The notes below the pieces were generated by a model. It ran no database searches and was not told the DNA's origin. It saw only the letters and a program-made list of their open reading frames with translations. From NCBI RefSeq assembly GCF_017355165.1, contig NZ_JADILK010000049.1:1-34143 (forward strand): a stretch of 34,143 nt of DNA. Reading direction: 5' to 3'. Source of the DNA: Bacillus sp. SD075. GTDB taxonomy: Bacteria; Bacillota; Bacilli; Bacillales; DSM-1321. Below are positions 7,539 through 16,051 of this stretch, piece by piece (the first letter of the stretch is position 1; each line of letters begins with the position of its first letter). The translations under genes and the position numbers were made by a program.

Positions 7539-8906
7539 TTACGTTGCCGTCATCAGTTCAATGGCTAAAATATATTCAAGTTTCTTCGAAATCCGATAGG
7601 CTTTCTTCGACGCAAAATAAGCAAAACTTATCACGTCTTCCTGATTTGCGCATGTAGGGATATTATCTATTGTGGCTGGATGCGAGAGCACCCTGATTTC
7701 ATTTAATAGCCCGGCAGCTGTATATTGTGGAATCATGTAGCCACTATTTAAACCTGGATTAACCACTAAGAAACTAGGTAATTCACTAAGGTGGTGGTTT
7801 ACAAGCCTATCTATTCTGCGTTCTGTTATTTTTGCTAAGTTTGCTAACGCTATGGATATCGTATCCGCGTATATCCCAACAAATGACCCATCAAAATTCC
7901 CAGCCATCAGTGCAATTCCATCTTCCTCTTCCGGAAAAATCAGAGGATTGTCACTTACAGAGTTCATTTCATTCTCGATCGAAAAAGCAGCGTCTTTCAA
8001 TACTCTTTTTATGGCTCCATGGACTTGTGGAATGCATCGCAAGCTAAGTGCATCTTGTAATCTATGTTCCTCGTAAGTATCAATGATTTGGCTGCCCTCA
8101 AGAATCCTTGTTACATTTCTGGCTGTCTTAGCCTGTTCCTCATGTTTTTTCAATGAATGGGGACGGGGATCAAATGCTTTTATTGTACCTTTTAGCACTT
8201 CTAATGACATAGCCCCCGTAATGTCAGCGGTTTTTGCTACTTGCATGCTATTGTATAAAGCCAGGACAGCCATCGCAGTGACGGAAGCGGTTCCGCTTAT
8301 AAGTGCCAGTCCTTCCTTACATCCAAGCGTAACTGGCTTCAATCCAGATTGCGCTAACGCATCCTTTCCCGGAAGAAGCTTACCTTTATACCAAGCCCGC
8401 CCCTCTCCGATCACCAATAAGGACATATGTGCTTCAGGAGACAGGTACCCCACTGACCCCTCACCTGGAACATAGGGAAGTATATCGTGATTTAACAGTG
8501 AAGCGATAAGCTTTAAAACTTGTAAACGGACCCCTGAATAACCCTGGCCTAAATTCACGAGGGTCATCAATTGAATGGCTCTTACGACTTCTTTTTCAAG
8601 TGTTTCCCCTACTGAAACAGCATGTGAACGAACAATATTCCGTTGAAGGGTTTCTGCGTCTTGTGGAGAAATCACCTCTGACATATTACTGCCAAAACCT
8701 GTCGTTACACCGTAAATCAATCTATTATCATCTAAAAACTTTTCAATTAAGCTTCGGGATTTATCCACCCTTTCACAATATGCCTCGGTGAAAGTAACTT
8801 TTGCACCATATCTTGCAACCGCAATTACCTTTTGGATTGAAATGGGACCATCCCCTAGTGCAACCTCTTTAATATCCATAGGGTGTAAACAATCGGCTGT
8901 TTTCAT
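7539..8906 (-). CDS. MIO-less histidine/aromatic ammonia-lyase family protein (main part, ends at an in-frame TAA)
   Basis: A 455-residue HAL/PAL-fold protein; with the in-frame tail behind the stop it would reach the usual 519. Family blocks are IYGVTTGFG (64-72, active-site Tyr65), SHAVSVG (His95), SLRC (Arg290), GNF (Phe338) and NQED (Glu423). The cofactor site is abnormal. Where HAL enzymes have GSxG-ASG-DLAPLAH, this protein has GSVG-YLSPEAH (150-160), so the Ala-Ser-Gly that cyclises into MIO is missing and the flanks are intact. The Asn near MIO (NGT) is Ser204, and the second catalytic Tyr (DPYSLR) is Leu287. It is therefore unlikely to be a histidine ammonia-lyase, although automatic annotation would say so. 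Elimination from a quaternary amine (betaine) would not need MIO; ergothionase is, as I recall, such a relative. The start at 8906 follows GAGAGGGG. It lies behind the MFS gene in one transcript. Confidence 0.85.
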   Translation of the reverse strand: MKTADCLHPMDIKEVALGDGPISIQKVIAVARYGAKVTFTEAYCERVDKSRSLIEKFLDDNRLIYGVTTGFGSNMSEVISPQDAETLQRNIVRSHAVSVGETLEKEVVRAIQLMTLVNLGQGYSGVRLQVLKLIASLLNHDILPYVPGEGSVGYLSPEAHMSLLVIGEGRAWYKGKLLPGKDALAQSGLKPVTLGCKEGLALISGTASVTAMAVLALYNSMQVAKTADITGAMSLEVLKGTIKAFDPRPHSLKKHEEQAKTARNVTRILEGSQIIDTYEEHRLQDALSLRCIPQVHGAIKRVLKDAAFSIENEMNSVSDNPLIFPEEEDGIALMAGNFDGSFVGIYADTISIALANLAKITERRIDRLVNHHLSELPSFLVVNPGLNSGYMIPQYTAAGLLNEIRVLSHPATIDNIPTCANQEDVISFAYFASKKAYRISKKLEYILAIELMTAT

Positions 8907-8988
8907 CCTTACACATCCCCTCTCATATGACTCTTCAAGAAGGAGAAAAAATCTTGGTCCTTCTCATTTATTTGCTGGGCAATTAATC

Positions 8989-10374
8989 TTATGTTATTTT
9001 TTCTTTTTTTGTAAAGGGAATATCGGATTCCATTGAAGAGTGCTCCGCTTCAAGTAAAGGATTACTGGCATCATTGAGTGAAAGCGATTTAGTCTCAGGT
9101 GCCCAAGCGATCGAAACGATCAAGCCGATCAGCAGAATCGCTGCCATACCTGCCATTGAGGTACTTAATCCAAATGAACTTAAAGACACAGGTAGCAGAA
9201 ATGTTCCAATCGCAGAACCAATTCGACTAATAGCCGTAACCATGCCTATTCCAGATCCACGAATCTCAGTTGGAAAAAGCTCTGCTGGATATACTAATGT
9301 AAGGTTCGATGCTGCTGACATAAAAAAAGTAAAGATCAAGAAGGCAATCAACATTAAGAATTGAGAACCATCGTGTAAGAAGCTTAGTGAAAACAGGGAA
9401 ACGGTAAGGATCGTGAAAGCCCCTATGGTAAATCCTCTACGAGAAAATTTTGCAAGCAACCAAAGACCAAAAATTGCCCCAACAAGCAAGAATAGATTTA
9501 ACATTGTATCGGCAAAAAAGTTTTGTTCAAACCCCATTGTATTTAGTATGGACGGCAGGAAAGTGTAAATTGCAAAGTAAGGAATAACAAGAGTTAATTT
9601 GAATATTCCACCAAAAGCCAAGCGCTTACGAAGCTTTTTACTGAAAAGTCCACGAAATCCTAAATTCTTTTGATTTTCTGTGACAGTCGCCGTCTCTCCC
9701 ATTTCAACGTTTGATCCAAGGTGTTTTTTTACGATCTGGCGAGCTTCTTCAACACGTCCCATGCTGACAAGCCATCTTGGCGATTCAGGCGTTCCTATTC
9801 TCAAGATTAAGACCACAACAGCCGGAATCGCAGCACTAACAAGCATCCAACGCCATGAGTCTGAACCAACCTGTTCCAGGTAATGACCAACAAAGTTTGA
9901 TGCAACATATCCAAGCGTCCATACAACGTTTATTGATGCGAGGAGCGAGGAGCGATACTTTTTGGGTGAAAACTCGGCGAGTAAAGTCGTACCTACAGCG
10001 TAATCTCCTCCAAGCCCAAAACCAATTAGCAACCGCAAAATAAAAAGCTCTTCTGGACTGCTGACAAAAAACTGAAAAATAGTAGCTACCGTGATAAGTA
10101 AAAAGTTTACGAGAAAGATTTTTTGTCTGCCTACACGATCAGAAAGTCTTCCAAGTATTAAAGATCCGGCAAACAGACCGATTAATGCAGAACTGCCAAT
10201 CAGCCCTGTCCACATTGCATTCATATTCATTTGAGGCCCGAATACTGTCAATGCCATCGCAATGATTCCAAGGGAATAGCCATCACAGAAGCTTGAACCG
10301 AATGTAAGTCCAGCAATTCGAAAATGAAACTTTTTAAATGGGGCATCGTCTATAGTGAATTTTTGTTCGTTCAA
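8989..10374 (-). CDS. MFS transporter, sugar-porter/organic solute type
   Basis: A 461-residue, 12-helix major facilitator carrier of the inner membrane. The loop 2-3 motif GRLSDRVGRQK (about 75-85), PESPRWLVSMGRVEEA at the central loop, GLGGDYAVG in helix 4 and PAELFPTEIRGSG in the second half place it with the SV2/NiaP/AAHS-like branch that moves organic acids, nicotinate-like compounds or choline-like solutes. The start is a TTG with GGAGGGG 6 nt upstream. The MIO-less lyase follows 82 bp downstream in the same direction, so this is probably the uptake step for that enzyme's substrate. The substrate cannot be read from the sequence. Confidence 0.82.
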   Translation of the reverse strand: MNEQKFTIDDAPFKKFHFRIAGLTFGSSFCDGYSLGIIAMALTVFGPQMNMNAMWTGLIGSSALIGLFAGSLILGRLSDRVGRQKIFLVNFLLITVATIFQFFVSSPEELFILRLLIGFGLGGDYAVGTTLLAEFSPKKYRSSLLASINVVWTLGYVASNFVGHYLEQVGSDSWRWMLVSAAIPAVVVLILRIGTPESPRWLVSMGRVEEARQIVKKHLGSNVEMGETATVTENQKNLGFRGLFSKKLRKRLAFGGIFKLTLVIPYFAIYTFLPSILNTMGFEQNFFADTMLNLFLLVGAIFGLWLLAKFSRRGFTIGAFTILTVSLFSLSFLHDGSQFLMLIAFLIFTFFMSAASNLTLVYPAELFPTEIRGSGIGMVTAISRIGSAIGTFLLPVSLSSFGLSTSMAGMAAILLIGLIVSIAWAPETKSLSLNDASNPLLEAEHSSMESDIPFTKKEKIT

Positions 10375-10703
10375 AGAATCCCCTCCATTTTTGATTTATC
10401 AGATTTATGTATCAAAAAAACATTACTGCCATACTTGGGCAGTGACCCCGAAATGAAATAAACAGATTTCAGTTCCACTAAATAATGATATTTTACTGGC
10501 TTTGCGAAACTAGGAATGTACACCTGCATGCATGTTGAAAATTCGGCACTTACTGGTAGTTTTCATTTTATGGTTAAGCTTAATACTATGAAGAAAATTC
10601 AGCAAAGAATCTTATGAAATAGTAACCTATTAATGATTTATTTCAAATCATTCTACGATTTTATTTCTATTTAATTATGAAAATATAGTTTCCCCGCTTA
10701 ATA
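10375..10703. other. Intergenic leader of the MFS-lyase transcript
   Basis: About 330 A/T-rich bases without a convincing gene. They hold a 19-bp inverted repeat 50 bp upstream of the MFS start (separate entry) and several weak promoter-like hexamers that I cannot rank. I see no terminator behind the small gene at 10704. Confidence 0.5.
10425..10443. promoter_or_regulatory. Inverted repeat upstream of the MFS-lyase genes
   Basis: ACTGCC-ATACTTG-GGCAGT is a perfect 6+6 inverted repeat centred 60 bp before the TTG start of the carrier. It is G/C-rich in an A/T-rich leader, and no T-run follows. An operator is more likely than a terminator; its regulator is unknown. Confidence 0.4.
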
Positions 10704-10856
10704 TTATGATTCAACTAACCGTAAATCATTGAAATAAATGACTTCACTAAGGATTTTACAGCCTTCTATTTCCTCGAATTTTTCCCTAGCTTCCTTTTCT
10801 GTGGTAAACTCAAACATTTTTATGCTGTTTATCGAATGGATAGTGATTATCCACAT
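10704..10856 (-). CDS. Small conserved-looking protein of unknown function
   Basis: A 50-residue protein beginning MWIITIHSINSIKMFEF, rich in Glu/Lys in the middle and ending in YFNDLRLVES. The frame is open to 10916, but the ATG at 10856 is preceded by GGAGGG at 8 nt, a strong signal that argues for real translation. I recall similar short ORFs in Bacillaceae, with the strand-helix-strand look of a tiny alpha/beta domain, but I know of no function. It stands alone between the hut genes and the carrier. Confidence 0.6.
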   Translation of the reverse strand: MWIITIHSINSIKMFEFTTEKEAREKFEEIEGCKILSEVIYFNDLRLVES

Positions 10857-10950
10857 AAAATTCCCTCCACATGGAATATTCCACGATTTCCTTAAAACAC
10901 TTTCATTTAATTTCACTGTAAAGCAGTAAAGTATTTAACGCTGGCAATGG

Positions 10951-10975
10951 GTAGGATGATAAACCACCATCCTAC
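10951..10975. repeat. Short inverted repeat GTAGGATG/CATCCTAC
   Basis: A perfect 8-bp stem with a 9-nt loop, not followed by T residues on either strand. It sits between the 50-residue gene and the hutI terminator. The context AATGGGTAGG recurs at 11047, hinting at a duplicated piece. Confidence 0.35.
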
Positions 10976-11002
10976 GAGTCAGCACCATTACATTTGATAA
11001 AT

Positions 11003-11052
11003 ACTTCTAAAAGCCCATTCCATCCCCTGAATTTTTCAGCGGATGGAATGGG
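11003..11052 (-). terminator. Terminator of hutU-hutI
   Basis: CCCATTCCATCC (11014-11025) pairs perfectly with GGATGGAATGGG (11041-11052), enclosing a further CTGAA/TTCAG stem with a TTT loop. The minus-strand transcript continues as CTTTTAG. It lies 45 bp after the hutI stop. Confidence 0.65.
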
Positions 11053-11096
11053 TAGGCATGGATTGAGCATCAAGGCCTTGTCTTTTTTAGTGATTT

Positions 11097-12395
11097 TTAA
11101 AGACCAGTCAGGCTTTTGGAATGGGTCTTCACTCTATCATTCACAACTTGAACACCGTTTTTCCAAACCGTCTTAACATGATTGACCCCAAATAAATATT
11201 GCAATTCCTGATAGTTTTCAACATTCCATAAAACGACATCCGCTTGTTTTCCTACTTCAAGCGAACCTACCTTTTCTTGTCTGTTGATTGCACAGGCAGC
11301 ATTGTATGTCGCCGCAGTAAGCGCTTCAGCAGGAGTAAGCCGCATCGAGATGCATGCCAGATTCATGACAAGTGGCATAGAAGTCGTCGGTGAGGATCCG
11401 GGATTGCAATCGGTCGAAATGGCAACAGCTACACCTTCATCAACCATTCGGCGTCCTGGGGCAGCATCTTCTCTTAAATACAAAGCTGTGGCTGGAAGTA
11501 AACAGGCGATGGTTCCTGACTTAGCCATGGCTTGAATTCCCTCTTCGGAAGCCTTTAATAAATGTTCAGCTGAAATAGCCCCTATTTTGGCAGCTAGCTC
11601 GGCTCCCCCGTATGGCTCAATTTCATCGGCATGAATTTTAGGGATCAAGCCGTACTTATTCCCCGCCTTTAAAATCCGCTCTGATTGTTCAGGAGTAAAA
11701 ACTCCCTTTTCACAAAATACATCATTGAATTCGGCAAGCTTTTCTTTAGAGACGATTGGAAGCATATCATTAATCAAATGATCGACAAATTCATCCTCAC
11801 GGCCTTTATAATCCTTTGGAACCGCATGGGCTCCCATAAAGGTAGGAACCAAATCAATCGGATGCTCTTCCTTTAACTTCTTCATCACCCGCAACTGTTT
11901 CAGTTCGGTTTCCAAATTCATTCCATAGCCGCTTTTACCCTCTACTGTAGTCACTCCATGAGCGAGAAACGAATCAAGACGTCGTATGGTTTGTTCCATC
12001 AACTCTTCTTCACTTGCTTCCCTTGTCATACGGGTAGTGGCATGAATGCCTCCACCTCCGTTCATGATGTCCATATATGTTGCACCTTCTAGACGCATTT
12101 CAAACTCCCGCTCACGACTCCCGCCATATACAACATGCGTATGGGGATCAATAAGCCCAGGTGTCACCAAATGGCCAGAAGCATCGAAAACTTCAGCTTC
12201 ATGCATTCTGTCAGCATAGAGTTTTTCCAATTCCTTGGTTGTACCGACAGCTTGGATCAGTCCAGATTCCATCCATATGCTTCCATCCTCTATCAAACCA
12301 AGCTCCGACATTCCCTCTTTGGAACGGGGACCCTTCCTTTCAGAGGAAAGCGTAGCAAGTTGAGTGGCATGTTTTATCCAAATTGGTTTTGTCAT
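11097..12395 (-). CDS. hutI: Imidazolonepropionase
   Basis: A 432-residue amidohydrolase that opens 4-imidazolone-5-propionate to N-formimino-L-glutamate, the third step of histidine degradation, in the cytosol. The metal-site motif [10 protein letters not shown] supplies H85 and H87. Further ligands and catalytic residues are H255 in IPKIHADE, H278 in SAEH and D329 in ISTDCNPGS, all as in known HutI. The length is normal. Its ATG overlaps the hutU stop as ATGA, so it is coupled to hutU. No formiminoglutamase (hutG) follows; a terminator comes 45 bp downstream. Confidence 0.96.
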   Translation of the reverse strand: MTKPIWIKHATQLATLSSERKGPRSKEGMSELGLIEDGSIWMESGLIQAVGTTKELEKLYADRMHEAEVFDASGHLVTPGLIDPHTHVVYGGSREREFEMRLEGATYMDIMNGGGGIHATTRMTREASEEELMEQTIRRLDSFLAHGVTTVEGKSGYGMNLETELKQLRVMKKLKEEHPIDLVPTFMGAHAVPKDYKGREDEFVDHLINDMLPIVSKEKLAEFNDVFCEKGVFTPEQSERILKAGNKYGLIPKIHADEIEPYGGAELAAKIGAISAEHLLKASEEGIQAMAKSGTIACLLPATALYLREDAAPGRRMVDEGVAVAISTDCNPGSSPTTSMPLVMNLACISMRLTPAEALTAATYNAACAINRQEKVGSLEVGKQADVVLWNVENYQELQYLFGVNHVKTVWKNGVQVVNDRVKTHSKSLTGL

Positions 12396-14074
12396 GGCTG
12401 ATCAATTCCTTTATCAAGCATCGGGATATTAATACCTCTTTCACGGGCTGTTTCCTCTGCCAGTTCATATCCTGCATCAACATGGCGCACTACGCCCATC
12501 CCAGGGTCCGTTGTCAGCACTCTCTCAATCCTGGCTGCTGCTTCTGCCGTGCCGTCTGCCACAATTACCACGCCTGCATGCATGGAATATCCCATTCCTA
12601 CGCCACCGCCATGATGTACGGATACCCAGGTTGCGCCGCCCACTGCATTCACCATTGCATTTAAGATCGGCCAGTCAGCCACTACATCCGAACCATCCTT
12701 CATGGCTTCCGTTTCACGATTCGGAGAAGCGACAGACCCTGAATCCAAATGGTCACGCCCAATCACTATCGGGGCCTTCAATTCACCGCTTGCCACCATA
12801 TCATTAAGAATTTTACCAAAACGGGCACGTTCCCCATAACCAAGCCAGCAAATGCGGGAAGGCAGACCTTGGAACTGAATTTTTTCTTGAGCCATTCTAA
12901 TCCAGTTACATAAATGTTCATTTTCAGCGAATTCGCGTAAAATGGCTTGGTCTGTTTTATAAATGTCTTCCGGATCACCAGATAAAGCGACCCAGCGGAA
13001 TGGACCTTTCCCTTCACAAAATTGTGGACGGATATACGCTGGAACGAAGCCAGGAAAATCAAAAGCATTCTCTACGCCTTCATCTTTCGCAACTTGACGG
13101 ATATTATTGCCATAATCAAATGTCACGGCTCCTTTTTCCATCATTTCAAGCATCGCTCTTACATGTTTGGCCATCGAAGCCTTAGAGAGTTTAATATAAT
13201 CTTCCGGATTGGCATTCCGTAATTCTGCAGCCTCCATCATTGACATACTTGAAGGAGTATAACCATTTAATGGATCATGGGCGGAAGTCTGATCCGTCAA
13301 GACATCCGGAATAAAGTTCCTGGCGATCATGTCTGGAAGAAGATCGGAAGCATTCCCAATCAAACCAATCGATAATGCTTTTCCTGCAAGTTTTGCTTCT
13401 TTGGCTAAACGAATGGCTTCATCCAAAGAATCCGTTTTCACATCGGTATAACGGGTCTCGATCCTCCTGTCAATTCTTGTCTCATCAACATCGATCCCGA
13501 TACAGACACCACCGTTCATCGTAACTGCTAGTGGTTGTGCCCCTCCCATTCCGCCTAAACCTGCCGTAAGAGTAATGGTTCCTTTTAACGAGTTATTGAA
13601 ATGTTGTTTTGCAAGCTCGGCAAATGTCTCATATGTCCCCTGTACAATTCCTTGAGAACCAATATAAATCCAGCTGCCAGCTGTCATTTGTCCATACATC
13701 ATCAATCCCTTTTTATCAAGTTCATGGAAAGTTTCCCAGTTCGCATAAGCCGGGACGATATTTGAATTGGCAATCAGGACACGAGGAGCATCCGCATGCG
13801 TTTTAAAAACTGCCACTGGTTTCCCTGATTGGACCAGTAACGTTTCATCTTCTTCCAGCTCTTTTAATGATTTGACGATTGCATCAAAGCATTCCCAGTT
13901 ACGGGCAGCTTTGCCAATCCCTCCGTATACAACCAAATCTTCAGGACGTTCAGCGACTTCTGGATCCAAATTATTCATCAGCATTCTAAGCACGGCCTCT
14001 TGTTGCCAGCCTTTCGTATTCAAATCGGTCCCTCTATAGCGTATAACCTTGTTTGTAATCGTGTTCATTTTCAT
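12392..14074 (-). CDS. hutU: Urocanate hydratase (urocanase)
   Basis: A 560-residue NAD+-dependent urocanase converting urocanate to imidazolonepropionate. The family signature [16 protein letters not shown] (401-416) contains the active-site Cys409. The NAD-binding loop [10 protein letters not shown] (173-181) and [19 protein letters not shown] (352-370) are intact. The length and sequence are those of canonical urocanase, and I see nothing pointing to the thiourocanate hydratase variant. Two ATG codons compete: 14074 and 14068. The GAGGGGG signal is better spaced for the second, so the protein may be two residues shorter. Upstream lie 190 A/T-rich bases and a bidirectional terminator, so it starts its own transcript. 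Confidence 0.96.
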   Translation of the reverse strand: MKMNTITNKVIRYRGTDLNTKGWQQEAVLRMLMNNLDPEVAERPEDLVVYGGIGKAARNWECFDAIVKSLKELEEDETLLVQSGKPVAVFKTHADAPRVLIANSNIVPAYANWETFHELDKKGLMMYGQMTAGSWIYIGSQGIVQGTYETFAELAKQHFNNSLKGTITLTAGLGGMGGAQPLAVTMNGGVCIGIDVDETRIDRRIETRYTDVKTDSLDEAIRLAKEAKLAGKALSIGLIGNASDLLPDMIARNFIPDVLTDQTSAHDPLNGYTPSSMSMMEAAELRNANPEDYIKLSKASMAKHVRAMLEMMEKGAVTFDYGNNIRQVAKDEGVENAFDFPGFVPAYIRPQFCEGKGPFRWVALSGDPEDIYKTDQAILREFAENEHLCNWIRMAQEKIQFQGLPSRICWLGYGERARFGKILNDMVASGELKAPIVIGRDHLDSGSVASPNRETEAMKDGSDVVADWPILNAMVNAVGGATWVSVHHGGGVGMGYSMHAGVVIVADGTAEAAARIERVLTTDPGMGVVRHVDAGYELAEETARERGINIPMLDKGIDQP

Positions 14075-14228
14075 TTCCCCCTCGTTTTTGTTATATTTTC
14101 ATTCTATATGAAAAATTCAGAATAATTATTTATAATTTTATGATATTTTTATAATTTATTTCAATATTTTGTAGTTAACTTTATTATTTTATGAATAATT
14201 TCACTAATTATATTGTTATGATATAAAT

Positions 14229-14265
14229 AAAAAAGGACGATTCAATAATTGAATCGTCCTTTTTT
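14229..14265. terminator. Bidirectional terminator between the AraC-type regulator and hutU
   Basis: AAAAAAGGACGATTCAA pairs with TTGAATCGTCCTTTTTT over 17 bp around a TAA loop. The regulator stop codon lies inside the right arm. A-runs and T-runs flank it, so it works in both directions and insulates hutUI from the regulator gene. Confidence 0.9.
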
Positions 14266-15733
14266 ATAATCCAGACCGATAGGCTGATGGTGTACAAGCT
14301 TCAAGCAGTTTGAATTTGGCATTGAAATAAGTTTGATGGGAATAGCCGGCTAATTGTGAGATTTCCTCCAATGATAAATCCGTTTCCTTTAATAAACGTT
14401 TAGCTTCCCTAATCCTGACTTGATGCAGCGTATTTCGAAAAGACTCGCCGTATTCAGCTGCAAAACGACGGCTGAGTGTGCTTTTATTGATACGCAGAGT
14501 ATCTGCACAACTCGCTAGATTCCACTGGGCGTCCCAATAGTTGGACTCGATCAGCTCTCTTGCTTTTTCGGTGAGTGTGCGTGCCCCTTCCTGTAATTGT
14601 CCATGATCCTGCAGAAGCATATGGGTGGTGAATGCATGTAGCTCTTTTACTATTTGATGAATGACAGGCTTATGTACAATTTGCTGAAATACTTCATAGT
14701 ATATTGCTTCTAAAGAGGCAGTTTGCAAGTTGTAGGATTTCATATGCCTACGAATCTGCGCGAGTACGCTCGTAAGGCGTATACGAACGATTTCCGGGTC
14801 GGGGTATGGTCGTTCATAAGTAAGGAATTCACGTTCAATCCAGTTCCTGATGGCTTTCGCATCCCGCCTTTCGAGCATTTCTATCCAAAGCCTTTGTTCT
14901 AGAGGAGTGAGGAACGGATCCATCTCTTGAGGCGAAGTCTGTTGACTTTCAGCTAAAATGATATCATATCCATCGAAAAAGATTTGTCTCGTAAATTCAC
15001 GAGTTTGCTGATACATCCTTTTTAAAGACTCTTCTGAAGTTGCCGCCTTTATTATGATGGCAAGCGGCTCATCCATTCTTTCTTTCCAGTGAGCAAGGAA
15101 CGCTTGGTACTCTTCCTTATATACCTCCGTTTCCTTTATTTCCTGAACACATAAAATAAAATCCGATAAAGCGAAGATTTGATTCTTCCCAGTAAAAGAA
15201 TATCGTTGCAGTTCATCATAAACTAAAGGAAGGGTCTTATTATCAGGTGTCAAAAAAGCGACCATGGTTATTCGACTTTCATGCCTCCGGTCCGTCAAGA
15301 AGAAATCAGGATATCCAATATCCAGAGCATTCTCATCATTCATGGTGTTTGTCGAAAGAAAACCTGGAACATTTCTCAATTGAAAACGCAATTGCTGGAT
15401 ATGTTTTACCAAATCCGCCGAAGAAAAAGGACGGAATAAAACATCTTCAGCACGAAAACGTAAGGCTCGGTAAGCTGTTTGAAAGATTCGCTCAGATGAA
15501 ATGCCTAACCATCGAATTCCTCTCCGCTTTAATGAAACACCCATCGCCTCACTTTCATCCGTCCAAACATCCATATCCAAGATAACGAATTCCGGTTGCT
15601 GATTGCGCATCCCCTTTTCAAATTCTTCAATCGTTTTCCATAAGATCAGTCTGACTCCCGTTAGGTGGGACTCCACTATCCAACGGATTCCTTGAGCCTC
15701 AATCTCATCTTTTGCCACCAAATGAATATCCAC
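14264..15733 (-). CDS. AraC-family response regulator with atypical receiver domain
   Basis: A 489-residue cytosolic regulator. Residues 1-115 resemble a receiver domain: acidic D9/E10 and a candidate phosphoacceptor in ILDMDVW (D53 or D55), but the conserved Lys of the KP motif is Arg in FRPFS. A long, helix-rich linker (about 130-370) follows, as in YesN-type regulators. The last 100 residues are an AraC double helix-turn-helix with LASCADTLRINKSTLSRRFAAEYG and ISQLAGYSHQTYFNAKFK. The start is GTG preceded by GAGGTG. No histidine kinase is nearby. It stands directly upstream of hutUI on the same strand, separated by a terminator, so it is a candidate regulator of these genes. Confidence 0.82.
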   Translation of the reverse strand: MDIHLVAKDEIEAQGIRWIVESHLTGVRLILWKTIEEFEKGMRNQQPEFVILDMDVWTDESEAMGVSLKRRGIRWLGISSERIFQTAYRALRFRAEDVLFRPFSSADLVKHIQQLRFQLRNVPGFLSTNTMNDENALDIGYPDFFLTDRRHESRITMVAFLTPDNKTLPLVYDELQRYSFTGKNQIFALSDFILCVQEIKETEVYKEEYQAFLAHWKERMDEPLAIIIKAATSEESLKRMYQQTREFTRQIFFDGYDIILAESQQTSPQEMDPFLTPLEQRLWIEMLERRDAKAIRNWIEREFLTYERPYPDPEIVRIRLTSVLAQIRRHMKSYNLQTASLEAIYYEVFQQIVHKPVIHQIVKELHAFTTHMLLQDHGQLQEGARTLTEKARELIESNYWDAQWNLASCADTLRINKSTLSRRFAAEYGESFRNTLHQVRIREAKRLLKETDLSLEEISQLAGYSHQTYFNAKFKLLEACTPSAYRSGL

Positions 15734-15841
15734 ATCATCACCTCATTTCTGCTGTTATTCCTGTAATGAATTAATATGAAGTCAGCTCTTGAAAAGAAAA
15801 GGAATCCTTGGTCTTTTCGAAAGCACTTATATCCCATCTTC

Positions 15842-15870
15842 ATTCTAATCCCGCCGAAAACTACAAACAA
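15842..15870 (-). promoter_or_regulatory. Sigma-A promoter of the AraC-type regulator
   Basis: On the minus strand, TTGTTT (plus 15865-15870) and TAGAAT (plus 15842-15847) are exactly 17 bp apart, about 110 bp before the GTG start. Both hexamers match the consensus well. Confidence 0.55.
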
Positions 15871-15965
15871 GTCTTATTGGGCAGAACCAGCGATTTAGAT
15901 TTAAATTTCGACCTGATCAACTGGTAATTTCATCCCATATATATGTACTTCCTATATGAAAATAT

Positions 15966-16016
15966 AAAAAGAAACATCATGGAAACTTCGTGGTTCCCAA
16001 TGATGTTTCTTTTTTA
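15966..16016. terminator. Terminator behind the MFS relic
   Basis: AGAAACATCAT-GGAA pairs with TTCC-(CA)-ATGATGTTTCT, flanked by five A on the left and six T on the right, so it can act on either strand. On the minus strand it ends the decayed transporter at 16052, a trace of its former gene status. Confidence 0.75.
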
Positions 16017-16051
16017 GTCACTTTTAATCTTCAATACATTTAGAACCGTTA

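Larger units (their letters stand above)
15734..16051. other. Upstream region of the AraC-type regulator
   Basis: No gene is supported in these 318 bases. They hold the promoter at 15842-15870 and the terminator at 15966-16016 that follows the decayed transporter. The open frame in between has no ribosome binding site or recognisable family. Confidence 0.5.

Noticed and set aside
8083..8475. 130-codon plus-strand ORF
   Set aside because: Shadow of the lyase gene on the other strand, with no start signal.
7539..8906. Simple annotation as histidine ammonia-lyase (hutH)
   Set aside because: The MIO tripeptide and two active-site residues are missing, so that activity is unlikely.
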